A DNA stretch of 64,000 bases from Paraburkholderia phenazinium (lineage in GTDB: Bacteria; Pseudomonadota; Gammaproteobacteria; Burkholderiales; Burkholderiaceae), in contig NZ_FSRM01000001.1 in NCBI RefSeq assembly GCF_900141745.1, positions 2,666,001-2,730,000 of the forward strand, read 5' to 3'. A program made the translations under genes and the position numbers. The notes below the pieces were generated by a model. It was not told the DNA's origin and ran no database searches. It saw nothing but the letters and a program-made list of their open reading frames with translations. This document shows positions 52,989 through 62,392 of the stretch, piece after piece. Position 1 is the first letter of the stretch, and every line of letters begins with the position of its first letter.

Positions 52989-54338
52989 ATGAGCCACGCT
53001 GCCGGCCGACGCGCGCCGCGCCAGTTGCATCTGAACATCAATATCCTGCACTCCGGTTTCGTCCCGTCAGCGTGGCGAATCGCGGAGGCGGATCCGCACG
53101 CGTTCATCGATGTCGGTCATTACGTCCGCGTCGCGCAGATTGCCGAGGCAGCGAAATTCGATGCCGTGTTCCTCGCCGATAACGCGTCGATTGCCGATCA
53201 GATTAACTTTCGTCCGATCACCGCGCTCGAACCGACGGTGCTGCTGGCGAGCATCGCGGCTGCTACTTCGCGCATCGGTGTGATCGGAACGGCATCGACC
53301 AGCTACAACGAGCCGTATAACATTGCGCGGCGTTTCGCGACGCTCGATCACGTCAGCGCAGGGCGCGCCGGCTGGAACGTCGTCACGACAGCCGACCTGG
53401 CCTCGGCGCGCAATTTCGGCCGCGAGGCGGTGCCCGACCACACCGAGCGCTACGCGCGCGCGGCCGAGTTCACCGAGGTGGTCAAGGCGCTCTGGGATAG
53501 CTGGGAAGACGACGCGTTCATCGGCGATAAAACCAGTGGACATTTCGTCGATACCGGCAAGGTTCATCCCGTCGCCCACCGCGGAAAATATTTCGATGTG
53601 CAGGGGCCGTTGAACCTGCCGCGCTCGCCGCAGGGGCATCCGGTACTCGTGCAGGCCGGAGCATCGCCAGATGGCCGCGACCTCGCGGCACGCCATGCTG
53701 AAGCAGTATTCTCTGCCTCACAGTCGTTTGAAGAGTCGCTCGCCTATGGCCGCGAGCTAAAGGCCCGCGCAGCAAGCTATGGGCGCAATGCAGTGAAGGT
53801 GTTGGCAGGCCTGACGACCATTATCGGCGCCACGGAAAGCGAAGCCTTGCGGCGACGCGACGAACTGGTCGATCTGATTCCCTGGAGCTACAGTGTGACG
53901 CGCCTCGCCGGCACACTAGGCATTCCCGCGGACAAACTCAAGCTCGACGAGCAACTACCCGACAATCTCACGCTACCGGGTGGCGGCAATGGTAACCATA
54001 CCTTCTTTCACGCAACCATCGCGCAGGCCCGGCGGCATGGCTATACGGTGCGAGAGCTGATCCGTTCGCTTGCGGGCGGCGGTGGGCATCGCGTGATCGT
54101 CGGGACTCCCGAGCAGATCGCCGATGACATCGAGCATTGGTTCAACGCCGGCGCCGCCGATGGCTTTAACCTGATGCCCGACGTTCTGCCGGGCGGCCTG
54201 CAGGATTTTGCCGATGGCGTCGTGCCGCTCCTGCAACAGCGCGGCATTTTTCGCACCGACTATGAAGGCCGCACGCTGCGCGAGCACCTCGGGCTCGCGC
54301 GCCCCGATAACGGACGTGTCTGGCAAAAGAGCGCCTAG
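52989..54338 (+). CDS. NtaA/SnaA/DszA-type flavin-dependent monooxygenase
   Basis: A 449-aa luciferase-like monooxygenase of the nitrilotriacetate/dibenzothiophene sulfone class. Family motifs are [71 protein letters not shown] and VGTPEQIADDIEHWF. GGAG lies 9 bases before ATG 52989. It needs reduced FMN from a separate reductase. The paralogue at 54377 follows after 38 bp. Known members break C-N or C-S bonds. Confidence 0.92.
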   Translation: MSHAAGRRAPRQLHLNINILHSGFVPSAWRIAEADPHAFIDVGHYVRVAQIAEAAKFDAVFLADNASIADQINFRPITALEPTVLLASIAAATSRIGVIGTASTSYNEPYNIARRFATLDHVSAGRAGWNVVTTADLASARNFGREAVPDHTERYARAAEFTEVVKALWDSWEDDAFIGDKTSGHFVDTGKVHPVAHRGKYFDVQGPLNLPRSPQGHPVLVQAGASPDGRDLAARHAEAVFSASQSFEESLAYGRELKARAASYGRNAVKVLAGLTTIIGATESEALRRRDELVDLIPWSYSVTRLAGTLGIPADKLKLDEQLPDNLTLPGGGNGNHTFFHATIAQARRHGYTVRELIRSLAGGGGHRVIVGTPEQIADDIEHWFNAGAADGFNLMPDVLPGGLQDFADGVVPLLQQRGIFRTDYEGRTLREHLGLARPDNGRVWQKSA

Positions 54339-54376
54339 GGCCGCCCGTCGATTCCTCATTTTCTCCGTCCATCACC

Positions 54377-55723
54377 ATGACCCAACGCACTGGCCAATTG
54401 CGCCTCGGCGCTTTTCTCTATCCCTCAGGACACCATATCGCAGCATGGCGTCATCCCGAAGCGCAGGCCGATGCTGGCGTCAATTTCAGGCACTACGTGA
54501 AGCTGGCCCAGGCGGCGGAAGCGGCAAAATTCGATCTGGTGTTTCTCGCGGATGGTGTCGGTACGCGTGGCGACAATGTGGAGTTTCTCAGCCGCACGGC
54601 GCACAGCTACGTCGCGCAGTTCGAACCGATTACGTTGCTATCCGCGCTGGCGGCCGTCACGGAACATGTGGGTCTGGTTGCAACGGCCTCCACCAGCTTC
54701 AACGAGCCGTACCACATCGCCCGCAAATTCGCGTCGCTCGATCACATCAGCGGCGGGCGCGCGGGATGGAACCTGGTCACTTCGTCCAATGAGCATGAGG
54801 CAAAGAACTTCAACCGCGACAAGCATTTCGATCACGCGGAGCGCTACGAGCGCGCAATCGAATTTGCCGAGGTAGTAGGGGGTCTGTGGGACAGTTGGGA
54901 GGACGATGCATTCCTGCGCGACAAGGATCAAGGGCGCTTCTTCGATCCGGAACGGCGACACGTCCTTGATCACAAGGGGCGCTTCTTCCAGGTCAGGGGC
55001 CCGCTGAATGTAGCCCGTTCGCCGCAGGGGCATCCGGTCGTCGTGCAGGCTGGATCGTCGGAGGCGGGGCGCGACCTTGCGGCCCGCACGGCCGAGGTTA
55101 TCTTCACAGCGCAGCAGACGCTCGAGGACGCCATCGATTTCTATTCGGACGTCAAAGGGCGCCTCGCACAATATGGCCGGCACCCGGACGACCTGAAAAT
55201 CATGCCTGGCGTGTTTCCCATCGTGGGCCGCAGCGAAAGCGAGGCGCGGGAGAAATTCGAGCAGTTGCAGGCGCTGATTGATCCAAAGGTGGGTCTTGCA
55301 CTAGTGTCAGGGCTGACGGGCGGTTTTGATCTATCGGGCTATCCGCTCGACGGTCCGATCCCCGAATTGCCCGAGACGAACGCGAGCAAGAGCCGTCAGT
55401 TGTTGACGCTTGAGTTGGCGAGGCGCGAGAATCTGACGATCCGGCAGTTGTATCTGCGGGTAGCGGGTGCCCGAGGGCACTGGCAACTCGTCGGTACGCC
55501 AGCGCAGATTGTCGATCAACTCGAGGATCGCTTCGTGAAAGGCGGTGCCGACGGTTACAACGTCATGCCGCCGGTCCTGCCGGCCGGGCTGGACGATTTT
55601 GTCGAACTCGTGATCCCCGAACTCAGACGACGCGGCCTGTTCCGCAGCGAATACGAGGGCCGCACGTTGCGCGATAATCTGGGACTTCGACGACCGGTCA
55701 ACCGCCATGCGCGAGCCGCGTGA
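54377..55723 (+). CDS. NtaA/SnaA/DszA-type flavin-dependent monooxygenase
   Basis: A 448-aa paralogue of the preceding enzyme with the same motifs: FDLVFLADGVG, ASTSFNEPYHIARKFASLDH, GRAGWNLVTSSNEHEAKNF, GLWDSWEDDAFL and RSPQGHPVVVQAGSSEAGRD. It differs from its neighbour in the active-site loop near residues 60-75. The M14 deacylase gene starts 17 bp after its stop, so the two are probably co-translated in one operon. Confidence 0.92.
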   Translation: MTQRTGQLRLGAFLYPSGHHIAAWRHPEAQADAGVNFRHYVKLAQAAEAAKFDLVFLADGVGTRGDNVEFLSRTAHSYVAQFEPITLLSALAAVTEHVGLVATASTSFNEPYHIARKFASLDHISGGRAGWNLVTSSNEHEAKNFNRDKHFDHAERYERAIEFAEVVGGLWDSWEDDAFLRDKDQGRFFDPERRHVLDHKGRFFQVRGPLNVARSPQGHPVVVQAGSSEAGRDLAARTAEVIFTAQQTLEDAIDFYSDVKGRLAQYGRHPDDLKIMPGVFPIVGRSESEAREKFEQLQALIDPKVGLALVSGLTGGFDLSGYPLDGPIPELPETNASKSRQLLTLELARRENLTIRQLYLRVAGARGHWQLVGTPAQIVDQLEDRFVKGGADGYNVMPPVLPAGLDDFVELVIPELRRRGLFRSEYEGRTLRDNLGLRRPVNRHARAA

Positions 55724-55740
55724 GGCAACGAGGGAACCCG

Positions 55741-56733
55741 ATGAGCACCATCCACAATGAAGTCGATCTCGATGCCGATGGACGTCATGTCGGTTATCTG
55801 CGCCTGCCTTATTCGGTGCATCGCTCCGCGTACGGATGGGTGCCGATTCCGATCGCGTCGGTGCGCAACGGCGATGGCCCCGTCGTGCTGCTCATGGGTG
55901 GCAACCACGGCGACGAATACGAAGGACAGGTACTCGTTTCCAGCCTGATTCGCGAGATCGAGCCTCAGTGGGTGCGCGGTCAACTGATTTTCCTGCCGAT
56001 GGCGAATTTTCCGGCCGCTGCGGCGGGTCTCAGGACTTCGCCGCTCGATGGCGGCAATCTGAACCGCAGTTTTCCAGGTGATGCCCAAGGTTCGCCAACG
56101 GCGGCGATCGCCGATTACATCGAGCACACGCTGCTAGCGCGCTCGCAATATCTGATCGACGTGCATTCGGGCGGCAGTTCGCTGCTCTACGACGGCGCCA
56201 ATATGCTGGCCATCGAGCCGCGCGATCCTGAGGAAGAGGAGCGGCTCAAAGCGTTGCTCGCCGCTTTCGGCTTACCGCGAGCGTTTTTGCATCGGCCGAA
56301 TCCCGTCCATGCAGCGACCGCAGCGCGCCGCCAGGGCGCCATCTCCATTCTCACTGAACTCGGAGGCGGCGGTACCGTGCAGGCCAGGCTGCTGCGCGAT
56401 GCGCGGCAAGGCCTGCTGAGTCTGCTGGGTTTCATCGGACTGCTGAGCGGCCCGCTCGTGCCCGACGGGCCACCCGCACAAACACGCTTCTTTACTGTGT
56501 CCGGCTCACGTCATTACGTGTATGCCTACGATCGCGGCGTGTACGAGCCGCTCGTCGAACTCGGCGACCAGGTCGTGACCGGCCAGCCCGCGGCACGCAT
56601 TCATTTCCCGGATACGCCGCTGCGTGAGCCGGTCACGACGTTCTTCGCGGCAGCGGGCGAGGTTGTCTGCAAGCGCGTGCCGGCCGCAGTCGAGCGTGGC
56701 GACTGTCTATTCCATCTCGCCGAACCCGTTTGA
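55741..56733 (+). CDS. succinylglutamate desuccinylase/aspartoacylase family (M14) deacylase
   Basis: A 330-aa zinc hydrolase. The zinc site pattern is GGNHGDEYEG (His and Glu ligands) with the third ligand in LIDVHSGG; the substrate arginine patch lies in GGNLNRSFPG. Family members remove acyl groups from N-acyl amino acids. Its position behind two monooxygenases and before a GNAT acetyltransferase fits a pathway that acetylates, oxidises and then deacetylates an amino acid conjugate. ATG 55741 is preferred to 55720. Confidence 0.87.
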   Translation: MSTIHNEVDLDADGRHVGYLRLPYSVHRSAYGWVPIPIASVRNGDGPVVLLMGGNHGDEYEGQVLVSSLIREIEPQWVRGQLIFLPMANFPAAAAGLRTSPLDGGNLNRSFPGDAQGSPTAAIADYIEHTLLARSQYLIDVHSGGSSLLYDGANMLAIEPRDPEEEERLKALLAAFGLPRAFLHRPNPVHAATAARRQGAISILTELGGGGTVQARLLRDARQGLLSLLGFIGLLSGPLVPDGPPAQTRFFTVSGSRHYVYAYDRGVYEPLVELGDQVVTGQPAARIHFPDTPLREPVTTFFAAAGEVVCKRVPAAVERGDCLFHLAEPV

Positions 56734-56972
56734 AAGCAATCCGAAATAAATAGTCCGCCAATATTGCGGCAATTCTAACGCTTTATTCTCGATCGAATAA
56801 TCCGTTAATGCAGCGCGAATTATATATATGGACTCCCTGGAATAACCATACGTAAATTGTTTGGTTCGATCCTCAATAGCAGCCTGTTATCTTCTTTTTA
56901 ATTCGACGGACATCAAGGTCGGACGGAAAAAAGATTCAACAAAAAAGGGGAAACACGATTCCCCTGTCTGCT
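56734..56972. other. AT-rich intergenic region with promoter-like sequence
   Basis: This 239-bp gap is much richer in A and T than its surroundings (for example AATTATATATATGG at 56818-56831). It probably holds the promoter of the second half of the block. A hairpin GGGGAA/TTCCCC with a six-base loop (56947-56964) lies just before the GNAT start codon. No CysB-type site could be assigned with confidence. Confidence 0.45.
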
Positions 56973-57521
56973 ATGACATACGAAATCATCGATACCACAT
57001 TGCTGGATCCCGTTGCGCAGCCTTTGCTGGATGCGTTGAATGTCGAGTACACCACCCGCTATAGCGAGTTTCGGGCCGCCGGGTCTGCCACGGTGAGCGA
57101 AGAGCTCGCACGCTATCCGGCCGAACTGTTCGTGCCGCCCGAAGGGGCGTTCATTGTGATCCTGCGCAACGGAGAGACGGTCGGCGGCGGTGCTTTCAAG
57201 CGCTATGACGCGACGACTGCGGAACTCAAGCGCATCTGGACCCATGCGAGTCAGCGGCGTCAGGGTCTCGCGCGCCGCGTCGTTCAGGAGCTCGAAACGC
57301 GGGCGATACGCCAGGGTTATCGCCGGGTGTATCTGACTACCGGTTTCCGGCAGCCGGAGGCTGCTGGACTCTATACCAATACCGGCTACGAAGCCCTGTT
57401 CGATCGTTCGATCGCACCGGAGATCCATTTTCGTCTTCCGTTCGGCAAGGATTTGCTGGAGCCGGGCCGCACCGATTCGCTACGCGATCTGATCCACCCT
57501 GGGCCGCTCGGCCGCCGGTAG
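56973..57521 (+). CDS. GNAT family N-acetyltransferase
   Basis: A 182-aa acetyltransferase. The acetyl-CoA binding region is RIWTHASQRRQGLARRVVQE, i.e. motif A with Q/RxxGx(A), followed by GYRRVYLTTGFRQPEAAGLY and NTGYEALF (motif B). It is followed after 58 bp by an amino acid-type binding protein gene. By comparison with Bacillus operons for S-modified cysteine, its likely role is N-acetylation of an amino acid conjugate before oxidation; this is inference from context. Confidence 0.85.
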   Translation: MTYEIIDTTLLDPVAQPLLDALNVEYTTRYSEFRAAGSATVSEELARYPAELFVPPEGAFIVILRNGETVGGGAFKRYDATTAELKRIWTHASQRRQGLARRVVQELETRAIRQGYRRVYLTTGFRQPEAAGLYTNTGYEALFDRSIAPEIHFRLPFGKDLLEPGRTDSLRDLIHPGPLGRR

Positions 57522-57579
57522 GAAAGTACGCGTATTGCCCGTCGATCAGATCGTCTATTTCAACAAGGCATATCAAGTG

Positions 57580-58521
57580 ATGAAGCAAAGTCGGAAAGTC
57601 TTATTGGCAGTGGCCGGAACGTTCTTCGCTTTGGCACTGGGCGTGGCCGGTGCGGCGTGGGCCGCGAGCACGTTCAATCTGAGCCCGGATCAGCACGATC
57701 GTGTCCGGGCCACGCCTGATGCGGCGGCGATCAAGGCCGTGCCGCCTTCGTTTCAGTTCGCCTCCAAGGACGAACTGGTGATCGGTATGGCAGTCGCGTG
57801 GCCGCCGCTTGGCGCGTACGCCACGGACGAAAAGACGGTGGTCGGATTCGACCCGGACCTCGCGCAACTGGTGGCTGACGGCCTCGGCCGCAAGCTGAAA
57901 ATCGTGGTGCTTGCCTGGGAAGACTGGCCGCTTGCCTTGCAGTCGGGCAAGGTCGATGCAGTTTTATCGAACGTGACCGTGACCGAAGAGCGCAAGGAGA
58001 AATTCGACTTCTCGACCTATCGTCGCGATGTGCTCGGGTTCTACGTAGCGGATTCGAGCCCGATCAAGGTGATCCGTGAACCGAAGGACGTCGCAGGACT
58101 GCGTGTCATTACCGATTCTGGAACGAACCAGGAAAAGATCCTGCTCGCGTGGGACAAGGAAAATGTCGCGCATGGTCTGAAGCCGGTTCAGGTTCAGTAT
58201 TACGACGACATCGCCGTGCGCGATGTGGCGCTGCGCTCGGGACGTGCCGATGTGATTCTGAGCGTTAACTCGGCGCTCGCCTACGAGGCCGCGCAGAAGG
58301 GCGGCATACGGGCGGTGGGTACTATCAGCGGCGGCTGGCCGATCCTGGCCGATGTCGCGATTACCACCCGCAAGGGTAGCGGTCTCGCTGCGCCGCTCAC
58401 GCTGCTGCTGAACGACCTCATTAGCAGCGGGAAATACACTCAGGCTCTCGACCGCTGGAGTCTGGGCTCCGAAGCGATCGACAAGGCCCGGACAAATCCG
58501 CCAGGTCTGCCGAAAAGCTAG
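57580..58521 (+). CDS. amino acid-type ABC transporter substrate-binding protein
   Basis: A 313-aa periplasmic protein of binding-protein family 3. The signal peptide is LLAVAGTFFALALGVAGAAWA, ending near residue 28. The mature protein has VAWPPLGAYATDEKTVVGFD and SNVTVTEERKEKFDFSTY, the family ligand-binding signature. The matching permease starts at 63747, with a TonB receptor and two monooxygenases in between. The ligand may be a modified cysteine or similar compound. Confidence 0.88.
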   Translation: MKQSRKVLLAVAGTFFALALGVAGAAWAASTFNLSPDQHDRVRATPDAAAIKAVPPSFQFASKDELVIGMAVAWPPLGAYATDEKTVVGFDPDLAQLVADGLGRKLKIVVLAWEDWPLALQSGKVDAVLSNVTVTEERKEKFDFSTYRRDVLGFYVADSSPIKVIREPKDVAGLRVITDSGTNQEKILLAWDKENVAHGLKPVQVQYYDDIAVRDVALRSGRADVILSVNSALAYEAAQKGGIRAVGTISGGWPILADVAITTRKGSGLAAPLTLLLNDLISSGKYTQALDRWSLGSEAIDKARTNPPGLPKS

Positions 58522-58678
58522 CTTGGACAGGCAGCGCGAGCTGCCCGGATGAAGCTCTGCTTTATCTCTTCGCCGTATCTCATCAGTATTACTAAGAACT
58601 AATAGATTGCTCCTCGCACTGCTGAAATCAGCCGGTGTGGCGGAGCGTTGTCTTCGCCTACCACCAACGGACAGTTCG

Positions 58679-61207
58679 ATGCGCAAGAAAAACAGGAAAA
58701 ATGAGGCTGCCGCGGCCGCCACCGGAGTTCGTATAAAGTTGCTCTCGGCCGCTGTTCTGGCGATTACATGCAACGGCGCGGCATGGGCACAGGGCGCAAC
58801 TGCGCCGGCGCAGGCGAGCGATGCCGCAGCGACCGCGGCCGGAGCCCAGCCCGCGGCAACAGTCCCTAACGCGGCGCAGTCCGAGAAAACCGCTCCGGCA
58901 GCGAAACACGCTGTCGCTAACGGTACCGTGCAGCAGGACACCGTCGTCGTGACCGGCACACGCACGAGTACAAAGGCGAGCCAGAGCCTGACCCCGATCG
59001 ACGTGATCAGCGGCGCGCAGTTGCAGTCCACCGGGCAGAACAACCTGCGGGACGCACTCGTCAAACTGTCGCCGTCAATTACGCGCGAGACCTATGCTGG
59101 CGATACGGCGCAGTTGACCGATGCGCTGTCGCTGCACGGCCTGACGCCGGACCACGTGCTCGTGCTGGTGAATGGCAAGCGTCGCCATACGACAGCCAAT
59201 ATCGCGCTCGACGGTGGTCTCAACCAGGGTTCGACGGGCGTCGATATCGACATGATCCCGGTCGCGCTGATCGATCACATCGAAATCCTGCGTGACGGTG
59301 CTTCGGCGCAGTACGGATCGGACGCGATTGCCGGTGTGATCAACATCATCCTGAAGTCGGCCTCGCACGGGGGCTCGCTGCAGACGACAAGCGGCCAGAC
59401 TTACGACGGCGACGGCTTCAAGAATGGCGAGTCCGCCAATATCGGCCTGAATCTCGGCGATCATGGCTTTCTCGACCTCGCAGCAGAATATGACCGCCAG
59501 AATCACACGGTCCGCACCGGTCCCGACGATTATTTCGGAACCTTCCAGCCGGGGCATGGCTACTACAACCCGATCGAGGGCGACCCGGCCAGCACACGGG
59601 AGTCAGTGGGCTTCAATGCGGGGTATTACCTCGGCGACGACGTCGAACTGTATGGCTTTGGCACCTACGCTCACCGCGATGCCGAGGCTTACCAGAACTA
59701 TCGTCCGCCTTCGGTGTTGCCGCAGGTGTATCCCGGCGGCTTCGTGCCCACTGAGACGGTCAACGAAAACGACTATTCCGTCACCGCGGGCGCCAAAGGC
59801 CAGAATCTGTTCGGCTGGTCCTGGGATCTGAGCACGACCTACGGCGGCGACAATGAAGGCATAGGCCTGGTCAACTCGGCCAACACCGCACTGTACGCGG
59901 CGGATGGATTTACGCCGACCAGTTTCCACCTTGCCACCGTCAGCAACACGCAACTGACGAACAACCTAGATCTCTCGCGGGCGTTCCAACTGCCGCTGCT
60001 GCCGGCACCGGTCAACGTGTCGTTTGGTCTTGAACAGCGGCGTGAGACCTACAGCGTGGGGCCCGGCGATGAGTATTCCTATCTGTTAGGTGGAGCACAG
60101 GCGTTGCCGGGGCTTGCGCCTGTTAGCGCCAGCGACAACTCACGCAACGTGCTCGGCACGTATATCGACCTCTCGACCCACCTGACGCAGAAGTGGACGG
60201 TCGATCTGGCGGGACGCTTCGAGCATTACAGCGATGTCGGCGACACGACGAACGGCAAGATCTCGACGCGCTACGACTTCACGCCGCAGATTGCAGTGCG
60301 CGGCAGTGTCAGTACCGGATTCAGGGCTCCCTCTCTCGCCGAGGAGTACTACAGCAACGTCAACGAATCGCCGGCATCGGTTAGCGGCCTTCTGGCGGCC
60401 AATTCGGCAGCGGCGAAGCTGATCGGCGCGCAGCCATTGAAGCCAGAGGAGTCGACCAACTACAACATCGGCCTCGTGCTGACGCCCGTCAAGAACCTCA
60501 ATGTGACGATCGACGCTTACCAGATCGACATTCGCAACCGGATCGTCGAAGGCGGCACGGCCTCTGGCGCGGCGGCGATCGCAGCAATGGAGGCCGCAGG
60601 GTTGTCGGTGCCGAGTTCGGTGCCAGCGTCAGCGGTGTCTGCGAGCTACTTCACGAACGGTGCGAGTACGCGTACCCGTGGCCTCGACCTGTCCGGCACC
60701 TGGCACACCAGCTTTGGTGCATATGGACAGATGGACTGGGATCTCGGTGTGAACCTGAATACAACGTCGGTCACGCACGTGGCGAACGGGGCGAATGGTC
60801 AACCAGAACTCAACGCGCAGCAGATCGCGTGGCTGACCACGGCGACGCCGAAGAACAAGATCATCATCGGCGGCACCTGGCATCTCGACAAGTGGGGCGT
60901 GAGTCTGCACGAGACGCGCTTTGGGTCGACCTCGAGCGAGGAAACCTACATCGTGGGGCCTAATGCGTTCTCGACGACGCAGTTCATCCACTTCGAGAAC
61001 GCAGCGCGATACGTCACCGACCTCGAGGTCCGGTACGACGTGACGAAGCGATTCCAGATAGCGGCGGGGGCGAACAACCTGTTCAACGTCTATCCGTCGA
61101 AGCTCCCGTACCAGGCTCAGCTCGAAGGCGCGCAATACGATGCGTTTGCTTCGACGATCGGCGAGGACGGCGGTTTCTACTATCTGCGTGCCCGCTACAC
61201 GTTCTGA
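58679..61207 (+). CDS. TonB-dependent outer-membrane receptor
   Basis: An 842-aa outer-membrane receptor. A signal peptide (LLSAAVLAITCNGAAWA) is followed by an Ala-rich linker, a TonB box-like DTVVVTGTRTS, the plug (LSLHGLTPDHVLVLVNGKRR, LRDGASAQYGSDAIAGVINI) and a 22-strand barrel ending in the terminal aromatic YYLRARYTF. TonB receptors next to amino acid importers and monooxygenases occur in sulfur-source clusters. The ligand is not an obvious siderophore. ATG 58679 is chosen because the signal peptide follows it. Confidence 0.9.
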   Translation: MRKKNRKNEAAAAATGVRIKLLSAAVLAITCNGAAWAQGATAPAQASDAAATAAGAQPAATVPNAAQSEKTAPAAKHAVANGTVQQDTVVVTGTRTSTKASQSLTPIDVISGAQLQSTGQNNLRDALVKLSPSITRETYAGDTAQLTDALSLHGLTPDHVLVLVNGKRRHTTANIALDGGLNQGSTGVDIDMIPVALIDHIEILRDGASAQYGSDAIAGVINIILKSASHGGSLQTTSGQTYDGDGFKNGESANIGLNLGDHGFLDLAAEYDRQNHTVRTGPDDYFGTFQPGHGYYNPIEGDPASTRESVGFNAGYYLGDDVELYGFGTYAHRDAEAYQNYRPPSVLPQVYPGGFVPTETVNENDYSVTAGAKGQNLFGWSWDLSTTYGGDNEGIGLVNSANTALYAADGFTPTSFHLATVSNTQLTNNLDLSRAFQLPLLPAPVNVSFGLEQRRETYSVGPGDEYSYLLGGAQALPGLAPVSASDNSRNVLGTYIDLSTHLTQKWTVDLAGRFEHYSDVGDTTNGKISTRYDFTPQIAVRGSVSTGFRAPSLAEEYYSNVNESPASVSGLLAANSAAAKLIGAQPLKPEESTNYNIGLVLTPVKNLNVTIDAYQIDIRNRIVEGGTASGAAAIAAMEAAGLSVPSSVPASAVSASYFTNGASTRTRGLDLSGTWHTSFGAYGQMDWDLGVNLNTTSVTHVANGANGQPELNAQQIAWLTTATPKNKIIIGGTWHLDKWGVSLHETRFGSTSSEETYIVGPNAFSTTQFIHFENAARYVTDLEVRYDVTKRFQIAAGANNLFNVYPSKLPYQAQLEGAQYDAFASTIGEDGGFYYLRARYTF

Positions 61208-61347
61208 CGTAATTCATCATATGCATAGCAAAATTTGCTCGAACGACATCGGCTTGCGATGGCGATAATGGAACAAGCGGATGTCACCCGGCAAGTTTCC
61301 CGTAACTCTGTTCCCGCGCAAGTTTTAGTGTGCGGGGAGGTATCGAT

Positions 61348-62349
61348 ATGTCCTATTCCCTTTCAATTCTCGACAAAAGTCCGATTGCCGACGGAACGAA
61401 TGCTCACGACGCGCTGCGCTTTACCGTCCGGCTCGCGCAACGTGCGGAAGCGTTGGGTTACAAGCGTTACTGGATTGCAGAGCATCATGGCGCGCCAGGG
61501 CTCGCCAGTTCCGCGCCTGAGATTGTGGTGTCCCATCTGCTCGCGCATACGTCGCGCATCCGCGTGGGTTCCGGTGGCGTGATGCTGCAGCATTACAGCC
61601 CTTTTAAGGTGGCCGAAGCGTTCCGCGTGCTCGCGTCTCTGGCGCCGGGCCGCGTCGACCTGGGCGTCGGCAAGGCGCCGGGCGGCTTGCCGCTGACGAC
61701 GCGCGCGCTTCAATGGTTTCACGACAAGACAAAGAAGCCTGACTTCGCCCATCAGCTCGCCGAACTGGACGCGTTCCTCAAAGCGGGCGTGGACGTCGAT
61801 CATCCTTTGGCTGGAGCAATCGCGTTGCCCCAGCCGCCCGAAGCGCCGCAAGGCATCCTGCTAGGCGGCAGCCCGGAAAGTGCTGCGCTTGCCGCGAAAC
61901 ACGGCTGGCAATTCTGCTATGCCGGTCACTTTAACGGCGATAGCGACAGCATCGGCCGCTCCATTGATACGTACCGCGACGCGACAGGACGTACGCCGCT
62001 GCTCGCGCTCTACGCGTTTGCTGCGGAGTCCAAAGCAGAGGCTCAACGTCATGTTGGTCCATTGCGTATTTTCAAACTGCGGCTCGCCACAGGGCAGAGC
62101 GTGAATCTTCCCAGCCCCGAGGCCGCAGCGGAGTTCGCGCGGCAAACCGGCGTGAGCGATTACCGCCTCGACGAACTGCATCCGCACGTCGTTACCGGTA
62201 CCGCAGACGATGTGCATCAGGAACTCGACGCATTGCACGAGCGCTTCGGCATCGAGGAATTCGTAATCGACACCCCCGTAGCGGACTATGCGCTGCGACT
62301 CGCTTCGTTCGAAGCACTATCCCCTGTAGAACAGGCCGAGCGCGTCTGA
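61348..62349 (+). CDS. luciferase-like monooxygenase, MsnO8/YtmO-like branch
   Basis: A 333-aa LLM protein of the short branch: [20 protein letters not shown] at the N-terminus, [40 protein letters not shown] and [13 protein letters not shown]. This matches the MsnO8 group, which contains B. subtilis YtmO (CmoO). GGGGAGG lies 7 bases before ATG 61348. The NtaA-type enzyme that follows after 43 bp corresponds to the YtnJ (CmoJ) position in that operon. Confidence 0.87.
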   Translation: MSYSLSILDKSPIADGTNAHDALRFTVRLAQRAEALGYKRYWIAEHHGAPGLASSAPEIVVSHLLAHTSRIRVGSGGVMLQHYSPFKVAEAFRVLASLAPGRVDLGVGKAPGGLPLTTRALQWFHDKTKKPDFAHQLAELDAFLKAGVDVDHPLAGAIALPQPPEAPQGILLGGSPESAALAAKHGWQFCYAGHFNGDSDSIGRSIDTYRDATGRTPLLALYAFAAESKAEAQRHVGPLRIFKLRLATGQSVNLPSPEAAAEFARQTGVSDYRLDELHPHVVTGTADDVHQELDALHERFGIEEFVIDTPVADYALRLASFEALSPVEQAERV

Positions 62350-62392
62350 CCGCTCCTACATTCACGCTCATTTTCGTTTACCGGATCCAATC

